Shown piece after piece: positions 56,084 to 63,890 of a stretch of 64,000 bases of DNA. Within the stretch, counting starts at the first letter, position 1; the number at the start of each line of letters is the position of its first letter. The translations under genes were made by a program, and so were the position numbers. Origin of the DNA: Burkholderiales bacterium (GTDB taxonomy: Bacteria; Pseudomonadota; Gammaproteobacteria; Burkholderiales; Nitrosomonadaceae); the NCBI GenBank assembly GCA_024235755.1, contig JACKLV010000011.1, positions 67,420 to 131,419 of the forward strand, written 5' to 3'. The notes below the pieces were generated by a model. The model had not been told where the DNA came from and did no database searches. It saw only the letters and a program-made list of their open reading frames with translations.

Positions 56084-56113
56084 GTGACAAATTCCTAGAA
56101 TCACAGAAATATT

Positions 56114-56181
56114 CAGCCGGATCGGTTCTTACGGTGCTGAAAAGAGTAGTCGGTTGGATAAAGAGGAAAATTTGAATGTTG
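56114..56181 (+). repeat. Diverged alaS-tail-like repeat, copy C
   Basis: Begins cagccggat like the alaS tail. One frame then reads VLKRVVGWIKRKI and a stop, which parallels AlaS ALESVASWIEDKL. The final 18-mer aggaaaatttgaatgttg (56164-56181) recurs exactly at 56901-56918. A partial further copy (ggagggaaagtttgaacatt, about 56234-56262) follows. Homology to alaS is suggestive rather than proven. Confidence 0.5.
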
Positions 56182-56310
56182 AATGTGGCGTAATAACCAA
56201 CGGGTATTATTGCACCGTTCTACCCTGCTGCCTGGAGGGAAAGTTTGAACATTGTTTTACACAGTCCAATCGAGTTATACCGCTGAAACATTGCCGCTAA
56301 ATGCCAGTCC

Positions 56311-56766
56311 ATGAAATTTGAACGAATCATCACCATTATCACCAATCTCGCCGTAGTATCCGGCATGGTGCTGGTGGTATTCGAACTGCAGCAAAACCGT
56401 GAAGCGATTCAAATCGCGCATCAGTTATCTCTTGCAGGATTAATGAGCCAGATCAACCTGGCCGTGGCATCGGATCATGAACTGGCAGGCCTGATCGCCC
56501 GGGCAAAGTATAACGACACGAAAGACTTCAGCCCCGCAGACACCGAACGGGTCAAACACTGGACACTGGCAATCCTCGAACCACGCATCAGCTCGTATCA
56601 TCTCAGAAGCAGTGAATTCGTGGTCATGGAAGACTGGTGCAATCTCATGCGCGACTATACCGACCTCTACCGGCACCCATATTTCGGCGCTATCGTAAAA
56701 TCAGACCTTAGTTACGCGGACGCCATCGCGGCGGATATCGAAAACCGGTGTGCGGGAAATAATTGA
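56311..56766 (+). CDS. Hypothetical 151-aa membrane-anchored protein
   Basis: An unrecognised protein. An N-terminal hydrophobic segment (about residues 7-24, IITNLAVVSGMVLVVFEL) would be a single membrane anchor, followed by a mainly helical soluble part with QQNREAIQIAHQLSLAGLMS, then WTLAILEPRISSYHLRSSEF. Two cysteines are present. It lies between repeat copies in the post-alaS patch, so it may be an acquired cargo gene. Its codon use looks ordinary. Confidence 0.6.
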   Translation: MKFERIITIITNLAVVSGMVLVVFELQQNREAIQIAHQLSLAGLMSQINLAVASDHELAGLIARAKYNDTKDFSPADTERVKHWTLAILEPRISSYHLRSSEFVVMEDWCNLMRDYTDLYRHPYFGAIVKSDLSYADAIAADIENRCAGNN

Positions 56767-56808
56767 TACTGACCGGTAACCATGAACACAAATGGTACCA
56801 GAACACAA

Positions 56809-56930
56809 ATGGTACCAGGTCTTGCATTAATACATTCTCAGATAATCGTCAGGTCTATATTATTGATTCGGCCAATTAAAGTTTTAACTACACGACAGAA
56901 AGGAAAATTTGAATGTTGTTTTGCAAGACG
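56809..56930 (+). repeat. Composite repeat S-R, copy A
   Basis: Contains S (28 nt from atggtaccaggtcttgcatt, 56809-56836, then tcgtcaggtctatatta at 56846-56862) and R (from aaaggaaaatttgaatgttg at 56899 to caagacg at 56930). Both recur in the same order at 58653-58822. Just upstream, acacaaatggtaccag is itself duplicated (56787-56815). R abuts the truncated end of an IS5-type transposase fragment. Confidence 0.7.
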
Positions 56931-57234
56931 TGCTCCCTTGTGCTTCGTGCGCTTTAGCAAGCTTGTTCAGGCGATTAATAATTCTGATCGCGAGCTTATT
57001 GTCTGTCGGATAGGTGATGTTCTTCTCTTGCACCGTCGTGTCAATATGAACCGTGTCTTCCAGCGCCATCTTGCCATGCAAACCAACGCTCATCTGAAAA
57101 ATGCGCTCAATACCCTCAGCGCCAATGCGTTTGCGAAAATGCACCAGTTCCGTGCTATGGCAAGGCAGTTTCCGCTGGAATTCTTGCATGCAGCAAAAAG
57201 CCTGGTAGTAAGACATCAACACCGATTTACCCAA
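56931..57234 (-). pseudogene. IS5/IS1182-type transposase fragment
   Basis: The minus-strand frame encodes MQEFQRKLPCHSTELVHFRK followed by RIGAEGIERIFQMSVGLHGK and the DDE segment VHIDTTVQEKNITYPTDNKL. This is the N-terminal third of an IS5-family (IS1182-like) transposase containing the first catalytic Asp. The remainder is lost at the junction with repeat R, and the N-terminal residues before 57234 are disrupted. Non-functional. Confidence 0.8.
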
Positions 57235-57281
57235 AATTCCGGCAAGTTTTGCATACCGATTGACAGTGCTAAGATAACAAT

Positions 57282-58406
57282 CTACATGGCTATTGTGATT
57301 GGCATCAAAGTAGTCACTGCTGTGGCAATCAATATGTAAACAGGAATACCGATGGTCACGTTGTATGTAAATGTTAATCCAAGTGAAGCTGCCAACGGCA
57401 ATGTGGGGCTTGATTCAGGTATGGCAATACGCTGAATGGCCGGCACAGCGATATAAGAAGCCGCAGCACACAATACTGCAAAAAGCACGTAAGTGCCTAG
57501 TTCGAAAGTATGTCCGAGCATCATACTGTACCCATGAGCGATCAGAATGCCAATTGTTGCAAATACATTAGGCGCAAGCAATCCGAATGCTATAAAGCCT
57601 TTCCCACCAAGTCGTAAATCCTTGAGTTCTTTGCAAGCTGCCATACCCATTTCCAAAAGAAAAAGGCATAAAACACCTTGAAATAAAACAACAAAAAAAC
57701 TGTCATTAGCTTCAGTAACTTCTACGCCCTGTAATCTGGAAATGAATCCAATTACGATACCGCCAAACAATAAGAAAATACCAGGATTAAGGAAAATTTC
57801 ATGTAACACTTTTTTACTGATCATTTTCTGAGAATGGCCATCTTGTGTTTCAGTAATCCTGACGGATGCAGGATCATATCCAGGTTCTCCTGGCATATTT
57901 CCTTTTTCGTCCATTTGTCCTGAATAACGAATCCGGGAAACCAGATAAATTGCCACAAGACAACCCGGAATCTCCATAACGGCCAGCAAGACCGGCATAT
58001 ATGCTGCAAATGCGATATTGGCAGTGACAAGCACACCCATACACGTTAAAAATGTTCCGGCTGAATCAGACCCGTAGTAGCCCGCAACGACAGCAGTATC
58101 AATTCGCCTTAACTTGGTCACTTGTCGAAGCGCGAAATAAGCGACTATACCGATAAAGGCATTCGTGAAAAAGCCAATTACCATAAATCCAAGCGCAATC
58201 GTAAGATCGTTCATCGAAAGTTCTGCCAGTTCTTCACCACCATGCCAACCAATCGCGATGAGAAGATAAATTGTAATCGCTTTATATAGCGCGGAAGGAT
58301 ATTCAAGCGGTACTTTTAATAGGGTTATCAAAAAACCCAGATAAAAAAACAACAGCAAAGGCTTGAACAGGTTATGCGTGAAATTAAAAATAAACTCTTC
58401 TAGCAC
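57282..58406 (-). CDS. sbtA: SbtA-type sodium-dependent bicarbonate transporter
   Basis: A 374-aa polytopic membrane protein with about ten hydrophobic segments. Characteristic parts are YYGSDSAGTFLTCMGVL, the hydrophilic central loop (about residues 155-200), LEMGMAACKELKDLRLGG and the C-terminal IPESSPTLPLAASLGLTFTY with NVTIGIPVYI, all typical of the Sbt_1 family. SbtA imports bicarbonate with sodium in cyanobacteria and some chemoautotrophs. In an autotroph it would feed CO2 fixation. No SbtB (PII-like) gene is adjacent. It lies inside the repeat-rich patch, between an IS fragment and repeat S-R copy B. ATG 58406 has ggaggc upstream on the minus strand. Confidence 0.86.
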   Translation of the reverse strand: MLEEFIFNFTHNLFKPLLLFFYLGFLITLLKVPLEYPSALYKAITIYLLIAIGWHGGEELAELSMNDLTIALGFMVIGFFTNAFIGIVAYFALRQVTKLRRIDTAVVAGYYGSDSAGTFLTCMGVLVTANIAFAAYMPVLLAVMEIPGCLVAIYLVSRIRYSGQMDEKGNMPGEPGYDPASVRITETQDGHSQKMISKKVLHEIFLNPGIFLLFGGIVIGFISRLQGVEVTEANDSFFVVLFQGVLCLFLLEMGMAACKELKDLRLGGKGFIAFGLLAPNVFATIGILIAHGYSMMLGHTFELGTYVLFAVLCAAASYIAVPAIQRIAIPESSPTLPLAASLGLTFTYNVTIGIPVYILIATAVTTLMPITIAM

Positions 58407-58652
58407 TTCATTGCCTCCTTGCTAGTAGTACACTAAGTTTGGTTTATGGATCCAAAAGAGGGACGAAATAACCACACATCACTCAAACTATGCCTTCGGG
58501 ATTTGCTCGTCGTCTTGACTAAATTCTTGACTTCAATCAAAAAAGCTCCTGATACTAATACTCTATCCATAATAATCGCTTTAGTGTGAAAAAAATGTTA
58601 AGAAATATGTACTACGCGGTAAATAAAACTTAAAAAATACTTGATAGAAAAG
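58407..58652. other. Upstream region of sbtA
   Basis: Promoter region of the minus-strand sbtA gene. The 17-mer atactaatactctatcc (58552-58568) is an exact copy of a sequence upstream of the CYTH gene at 18544-18560. No coding frame seen. Confidence 0.45.
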
Positions 58653-58822
58653 ATGGTACCAGGTCTTGCATTAATACATTTTTATATTCGTCAGGTCTAT
58701 ATTAGTAGACTATAATTCTAGACCTGAACACTCCGCGGCACAGCCGAATCGATTGCCTGCTGCGCAGGAGAGTGTTGCGAGCTAGGTAAAGGAGAACAAT
58801 TTGAATGTTGTTTTACAAGACG
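58653..58822 (+). repeat. Composite repeat S-R, copy B, with alaS tail
   Basis: S (58653-58680, exact 28-nt match to copy A; tcgtcaggtctatatta at 58688-58704) is followed by a 48-nt copy of the alaS 3' end (58741-58788, 39 of 48 identical; it still encodes LPAA and ESVAS) and then R (58788-58822). On its far side R abuts a DUF2207 gene fragment. This extra alaS segment accounts for most of the size difference from copy A. Confidence 0.75.
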
Positions 58823-58830
58823 CGACCCCT

Positions 58831-58980
58831 TTTGCAAACTGCCTGCTCCACTGCTGTTCCAAACCCAGCGCGATGGCATAGGGCAGGATGCGTTCGAATA
58901 ATTCCGGTATTTTACCTCCGGTATATTTAAACTCGAACCCACGTTTATCGGCGATTTCAATAAACCGTTTGTACTAACGG
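58831..58980 (-). pseudogene. DUF2207 membrane protein C-terminal fragment
   Basis: On the minus strand the frame reads YKRFIEIADKRGFEFKYTGG then KIPELFERILPYAIALGLEQ and QWSRQF. This is the C-terminal signature of DUF2207 proteins (about 600 aa when intact). Only about 50 residues remain, cut at repeat R. No start is present. Confidence 0.7.
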
Positions 58981-59004
58981 GCGACCCATGTACATGCAGA
59001 CTGA

Positions 59005-59562
59005 TTATCTACGCCGTCTTGCTACAATATGGATAAGCCAGGCAACGGCCCCCGTAATTGCGATGCCGGCAAACAGCCATGTCTCGTAATGCTGAATATC
59101 GCCGATGACCCGTTCCAATGTATGGCCGAACAGATATCCCATGACGCCGAAAGTAGTAGTCCAGATGAATGCACCCAGCAGATTCAAGATCAGAAACTGA
59201 ATGGGTGGCACTTTCCCGGCACCGAGCAACAGCGGCGTTACCGTTCGCATGCCATACAGAAACCTGAATCCGAGTATGAGAAGTATCCGGTGCCTGCTCA
59301 GCAATGCCAGGGCTTTCCCCGATCTGTTTTTCAAGCCAGGGTTTTTCTCAAGGAAACGCTCGCCTTTCAGTTCGCCGAGGTAATACAGAATCTGGCCGTT
59401 CAACGATGTTGCGACAAACGCAATGACAAGCACCCAGCTCAAATCGAGATAACCCCGGTGAGCCGAAAAACCGCCGAGAAACAAAACAGTTTCTCCTTCC
59501 AGGAAAGTGCCTATTGCAATGGCAAAGTATCCGTACGTTGAGATTAATTCTTCCAGCGACAT
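59005..59562 (-). CDS. DedA family membrane protein
   Basis: A 185-aa inner-membrane protein of the DedA/SNARE-associated family, some members of which are lipid (undecaprenyl phosphate) flippases. Features are YGYFAIAIGTFLEGETVLFLGG, the conserved GRFLYGMRT-like segment FRFLYGMRTVTPLLLGAGKV and FLILNLLGAFIWTTTFGVMGYLFG. About four or five hydrophobic segments. Short for the family but complete. Alone, divergent from hdeD. Confidence 0.9.
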   Translation of the reverse strand: MSLEELISTYGYFAIAIGTFLEGETVLFLGGFSAHRGYLDLSWVLVIAFVATSLNGQILYYLGELKGERFLEKNPGLKNRSGKALALLSRHRILLILGFRFLYGMRTVTPLLLGAGKVPPIQFLILNLLGAFIWTTTFGVMGYLFGHTLERVIGDIQHYETWLFAGIAITGAVAWLIHIVARRRR

Positions 59563-59739
59563 GATGTTTTAAGACCGGCTAATTCACCCACATTATTGCG
59601 GCGCGACATTTGCGCTCTCTCATGCCAATACGATGATAAACTAAAGTGCATTTATGAGTGGCTCAAGGTGTGATCCTGTCGCGGCTTCCGGCATAAGGCA
59701 GGATACATGTTTTCGTTGTTCTCAGTTAAGGATTGCATA

Positions 59740-60312
59740 ATGACTACAGATAATCAATTGAAAATCCCGCTGCCTTCCAAATGGCTTAAAGTTTTCGGCA
59801 TCGTTTTCATTATCGGGGGAATTGCCGCCCTGATTGTTCCCGCAATAGCGGGGATCGCAATGGAGTTGTTGCTCGGATGGTTATTTTTTGCAGGCGGCTG
59901 TATTCAACTGGCATCAGTGATCAGCACGCGTGAAGATGAGTCGTTCTGGTTCAAACTGATGTGGGCGGTTCTTTTTGTATTCGTTGGCTTGTGGCTGCTG
60001 CTGCGCCCGATCGAAGGCACGCAAGCCTTGGCGCTGGTTATAGGCATGCTGTTTTTCGTCGAAGCAATATTGAAAGCCGTGTTTTTCTGGCAACGGCGCG
60101 GGGCGTCCAGAATTGGCTGGATACTGGTTAGCGGCATCTTGTCTTTCATCATCGCGCTGGTTGTGTTGAACGGCTGGCCGGAACAGTCCGCAATGTTACT
60201 GGGCATACTTGTCGGATTTAATCTGCTGACAAACGGCGCAGTGGTTTTACTGCTGGGTTTCAGTATGACGGCTGATGACAAGGCCGGGCAGGATAAGCAA
60301 GAAGATACCTGA
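59740..60312 (+). CDS. hdeD: HdeD family acid-resistance membrane protein
   Basis: A 190-aa protein with six hydrophobic segments in pairs, typical of HdeD (DUF308). Segments include FGIVFIIGGIAALIVPAIAG, LLGWLFFAGGCIQLASVI, LALVIGMLFFVEAILKAVFF and GILVGFNLLTNGAVVLLLGF. HdeD is associated with acid stress in enteric bacteria, but its function is not well defined. I chose ATG 59740 (MTTDNQ) over the in-frame ATG 59707, which adds 11 atypical residues. Confidence 0.85.
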   Translation: MTTDNQLKIPLPSKWLKVFGIVFIIGGIAALIVPAIAGIAMELLLGWLFFAGGCIQLASVISTREDESFWFKLMWAVLFVFVGLWLLLRPIEGTQALALVIGMLFFVEAILKAVFFWQRRGASRIGWILVSGILSFIIALVVLNGWPEQSAMLLGILVGFNLLTNGAVVLLLGFSMTADDKAGQDKQEDT

Positions 60313-60375
60313 AGATACCTGGTCTTGCAATACGACAAATGATAACTCAGTTTTTAGTCCCGTGGAACTGGAACT

Positions 60376-61794
60376 CTAAACTTTAGTTTTATGTACTTTC
60401 TTCAATAAGCCGATCCCAGCATATGCCATAACAATGGAGACACATGGGTTCAACAAATTCAACAATGCATACGGTGCATATTCGAGTGTCGCAACGCCCA
60501 ACGTTGCAGCGTAAAAAGTGCCCGTAGTCGTCCACGGAATCAGCGCGGTTGTCTGCGTTGCGCCTTCTTCCACCGAACGGGATAATACGGCTCTGTCTAC
60601 GCCTTTTTCCTCATAAAAGCCTTTGAATAACTGACTGTTCAGAATAATCGATATGTATGCTTCTCCCATGGCAAGATTGCTAGCAAATCCCGCAGCAATG
60701 GTTGTTGCAATCAGCGTGCCGATGCGCCTGATATGCACGATGATATTTATCAACAAGACTCGCAGAAAACCGGCATGATGCAATATGCCGCCTAATGCCA
60801 GCGCCATAACAGACAACAATAGTGTCCAGGCCATGCTGTACATACCGCCCCGCCCAAGCAACATATCCAGATTTTCAATACCCGTTGTACCCTCGGAGTT
60901 CAACCAGAGCGCATTTAACACATCAATGCCATTTTTTCCCTGGTATACAATTGCAATCAGCATGGCGACTAAAATACTGATGGACATACTGACCTCCGGT
61001 GCATATCGTTTTATGCTTAAACCAAGCATGACCATTAGCGGCAATAGCGTAATCAATGGATTTAGCTGGTAGACACTCCCTAACGCCAGCCTAATAGTGT
61101 CGCTCACTGTTTCAACATGCATACCGTTCAGCTGTAGCTGTGTATTGGAATATTGCAACCCGATCATTATGAACAAACACAGCACAATCAGAAACGTCGG
61201 CACAGTTGTGTACAGCATGGAATAGATATGGCGGTACAGGCTGGTTTCCGCACTCATCGCCGCCAGATTGGTTGTATCAGAGATTGGCGATAATTTATCA
61301 CCAAATGTTGCACCCGAAATAATCATGCCAGCAACAATTGGCAGCGATATGCCCATGGCATCACCTATGCCCATTAACACTACACCCAGCGTACCAACAG
61401 TACCCCATGACGTGCCGGTTGCTATCGACATTAAACAACACAAAACCAGTCCCACGGGCAAAAAAATCACCGGACTAAGCAGATCAATCCCGTAATAAAA
61501 CAAACTGGCAATTGTCCCGCTTTGCATATAGCTTGCGATCACCATGCCAATTAACAAAAAAATATACAAAGCCGGCAACGCCTTATAAATACCGTGATTC
61601 ATCATCTGCCGGATGACAATAAAAGAGTGCCCAAGTAAGGCGGCTTGCATGGTCGCCCAGATCAGCGCAAGAAAAATGATGGCATGCAGACTGGCCTCGA
61701 ATACAAACAATCCCACTGAAATCATTAAAAACACACCTAAAAAGCAAATAATGGCATGCGCCAACGAAGGCAATTTTTTATCCGCCAAAGCCAA
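60376..61794 (-). CDS. nhaC: NhaC family Na+/H+ antiporter
   Basis: A 472-aa polytopic antiporter read from TTG 61794. Family motifs include ATGTSWGTVGTLGVVLMGIG, SGATFGDKLSPISDTTNLAA and the C-terminal ALIPWTTTGTFYAATLGV. It exports sodium in exchange for protons. An ATG with good context at 61841 opens MTQAAEKQQ but is one base out of frame; adding one A to the five-A tract opposite 61812-61816 would join the two. So the start is either TTG or the gene has a frameshift or sequencing error at its N-terminus. The rest is intact. Confidence 0.84.
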   Translation of the reverse strand: MALADKKLPSLAHAIICFLGVFLMISVGLFVFEASLHAIIFLALIWATMQAALLGHSFIVIRQMMNHGIYKALPALYIFLLIGMVIASYMQSGTIASLFYYGIDLLSPVIFLPVGLVLCCLMSIATGTSWGTVGTLGVVLMGIGDAMGISLPIVAGMIISGATFGDKLSPISDTTNLAAMSAETSLYRHIYSMLYTTVPTFLIVLCLFIMIGLQYSNTQLQLNGMHVETVSDTIRLALGSVYQLNPLITLLPLMVMLGLSIKRYAPEVSMSISILVAMLIAIVYQGKNGIDVLNALWLNSEGTTGIENLDMLLGRGGMYSMAWTLLLSVMALALGGILHHAGFLRVLLINIIVHIRRIGTLIATTIAAGFASNLAMGEAYISIILNSQLFKGFYEEKGVDRAVLSRSVEEGATQTTALIPWTTTGTFYAATLGVATLEYAPYALLNLLNPCVSIVMAYAGIGLLKKVHKTKV

Positions 61795-61904
61795 ATCAAA
61801 CTGCGTTTCAATTTTTGTTGTTTTTCAGCTGCTTGTGTCATCTCAGTAATTAATCAATTCCATTCATCGAACAAAGCGCCCTATTCGTTATAACCAGCTA
61901 CTTG

Positions 61905-61948
61905 TACTCTATCCGTATGATATTGTCAGGCACAGTTTGAGACTGTGC
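61905..61948 (+). repeat. Dispersed repeat copy and hairpin beside the IS
   Basis: tactctatccgtatgatatt plus gtc (61905-61927) matches 18551-18573 at 21 of 23 positions. Next to it, gcacagt ttgag actgtgc (61930-61948) forms a perfect 7-bp hairpin at the edge of the IS1595 element. Confidence 0.5.
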
Positions 61949-62947
61949 GAAATCTTTTTCAAATATGCCTCTAAACTATTTTCAGTTTAATTTAAGTGTG
62001 GCTCAAACACGCATTTAGAAGACGGGAAGGTAATTCAGCTTCCCATGCTCGTCGATTAAAACGGTAGCAAAACTCATTGAGATATTCTTGTAAGTAGCCT
62101 GATGACACACCATGATATGTTCCCAGCAAGAATGTTTTAAGGTTGCCAATGGCGATATGTACCCATGGCAACCACTCACCAGCTTTGTCTGGCGGAGTCA
62201 CGCGTGCGATATGATTCTGTGTTTTGCCAATTTCGACTAAAGCAGGCAGCGCATCGCTTCGCACACATTGATCAGGTGACAGGTGTCGCTTTACAAACTG
62301 CGAGACCGTTTCCCCGTTAACACCAGAAACCTGCTGCATGGCAATAAAACCAGCACGCTTCTCCCGGTTCTCAACGGCTACCAACACCGATGTCTTTCTC
62401 TCGTCGCCTCGGCCGCGCTTTCCCCCAGTATGACGCCCTCCAATCAATGCGTCGTCTATTTCAATCAATTCATGTAATCGATATATGCTATCCCGGTGTC
62501 CCATGGCAATGCGAATCTTTCGCAGCATTCTGCTGGCGGTTATCCAGGACACGTTTATTTGTTTGGATAAACGTAAAGCAGAAATACCACCTTTATCTGA
62601 TGCAACCAGGTAAATTGACCAAAACCACTTGGTTAATGGCAGATTGGTTGAATGAAACAAGGTGCCTGCCGTTAATGAAGTTTGTTTGTGGCATTGACTA
62701 CATTCCCAATACCCACGCGTCTTAATAATGTAACCACCATCGTGACCACAACATGGGCAGCGAAAACCTTCCGGCCAGCGTTGTTCAATCAATGCTTGTG
62801 CGCAGCCTTCTTCTGTCCCGTATCGTTTCTGCCAATCCATCAAAGTCATTTCTTTACCTTTCATCACCATTCCTTTATCTTATTGATCTTATTAAAGAAG
62901 ACAGAAAAAACTGAGAATTGTTCATAGGCATATTTTCAAAAGTTTCG
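61948..62947 (-). mobile_element. IS1595-family insertion sequence, apparently complete
   Basis: A roughly 1.0-kb element with one transposase. Long imperfect inverted ends are visible: left cgaaatctttttcaaatatg with cctctaaactattttcag, and right (reverse complement) cgaaacttttgaaaatatgc with ctatgaacaattctcag. The ends are thus about 40 bp, near 61948 and 62947. No clear target duplication was seen, so boundaries may be off by some bases. Confidence 0.75.
61992..62870 (-). CDS. IS1595-family transposase (ISXO2-like DDE)
   Basis: A 292-aa transposase with an intact frame. The N-terminal zinc ribbon carries CPCCGHDGGY ... CSQCHKQTSLTAGTLFHST. The DDE/DDN domain follows with LIEIDDALIGGRHTGGKRGR, the second acidic region VRSDALPALVEIG, and WVHIAIGNLKTFLLGTYHG near the C-terminus before YLNEFCYRFNRR. 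It looks active by sequence. Possible starts are ATG 62870 or the ATG three codons later; MTLMDWQKRYG is the family-like start. Confidence 0.92.
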   Translation of the reverse strand: MVMKGKEMTLMDWQKRYGTEEGCAQALIEQRWPEGFRCPCCGHDGGYIIKTRGYWECSQCHKQTSLTAGTLFHSTNLPLTKWFWSIYLVASDKGGISALRLSKQINVSWITASRMLRKIRIAMGHRDSIYRLHELIEIDDALIGGRHTGGKRGRGDERKTSVLVAVENREKRAGFIAMQQVSGVNGETVSQFVKRHLSPDQCVRSDALPALVEIGKTQNHIARVTPPDKAGEWLPWVHIAIGNLKTFLLGTYHGVSSGYLQEYLNEFCYRFNRRAWEAELPSRLLNACLSHT

Positions 62948-63245
62948 TAAAATTTAGTCATTGCATTTTTTGTCAATTAAAAGTTGTCAGTTAATTCGTT
63001 TTAATGGCAAGATTCTACCTATCTAGTATCTTGAGTAGATCCCTAAAAATTCAAAGTTCTAAACCAAAACGAAGCGTGGGTAAAACATGTTAACGCAGCC
63101 TAAAATTGCTATGAAAGGAGACATTTTTGCACGTGACAAGTTGTTGTGACAGAATTTGAGTTTTTAGAAATATCTTTGAATAACTATTTAAATTAATGCT
63201 TCTGAAGCCTGAAGCAGATTTAGATCATCATACTTTTTACCACAT
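62948..63245. other. 298-bp intergenic region
   Basis: AT-rich region between the IS element and the TPR gene. No coding frame or clear regulatory motif was recognised. Confidence 0.4.
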
Positions 63246-63890
63246 ATGAACACGAAAAAACTCAAAAATCAGTCAAATATCTGGATTTTAGTTTTTCTAC
63301 TGATAATAATCAGGCCGGTCTCTGCCGATCCCTACTGTGGAGAAGTTGAAGAAGCGGGTTTTGGCCCCTTTGATTACACTGATCCAACAAAAAAAGAGCA
63401 ATTAAATGTTGTCGAAAGGCACCACTTTGACCGCAATGTCGAAAACTTGATTTCCGGCTTATCAGGCGCCAATATTGGGGGAGACTTGAACTATACTTTA
63501 ATTGCTTTTCCTAACCATCACAGAGCGTTAAACGCAATGAGCAGGCTTTCTTTAAAAACTAAAACATCCAAACCTCGAGGAGCCAAATATTCCGTTTTAT
63601 GTTTTTTTGACCGAGCCATCCGCTTCAGACCAAGGGATGCAATGGTTCGCACTGTCTTCAGCAACCATCTACTCAAAGAAAACAAATTGGATATGGCGCT
63701 GGAGCAATTGCAGATTGCCGCCGATCTTGAACCAGACAATCCCACAACCAACTACAATCTTGGATTACTTTATTTAAAAAAGAAAAATTATGAAAAAGCC
63801 TTGTATCATGCCAAAAAAGCTTACGCCCAGAATTTTCCGCTGCCTGGGCTTAGAAATAGACTGGTAGCGGCCGGCAAATGGAAAGAATAA
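63246..63890 (+). CDS. Exported TPR protein with CGxxxxxFGPFDY motif
   Basis: A 214-aa protein with a signal peptide (about residues 1-27, cleavage after SA). The mature N-terminus DPYCGEVEEAGFGPFDYTDP has the C-G-x-FGPFDY pattern found in a family of betaproteobacterial periplasmic TPR proteins. TPR units follow at about 140-205 (LDMALEQLQIAADLEPDNPT, YEKALYHAKKAYAQNFPLPG). Function unknown; TPRs suggest protein binding. No neighbour on its right side is visible. Confidence 0.75.
   Translation: MNTKKLKNQSNIWILVFLLIIIRPVSADPYCGEVEEAGFGPFDYTDPTKKEQLNVVERHHFDRNVENLISGLSGANIGGDLNYTLIAFPNHHRALNAMSRLSLKTKTSKPRGAKYSVLCFFDRAIRFRPRDAMVRTVFSNHLLKENKLDMALEQLQIAADLEPDNPTTNYNLGLLYLKKKNYEKALYHAKKAYAQNFPLPGLRNRLVAAGKWKE

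Noticed and set aside
58718..58960. 80-codon minus-strand frame near the DUF2207 fragment
   Set aside because: The DUF2207 similarity is in another frame, so this one is a shadow.
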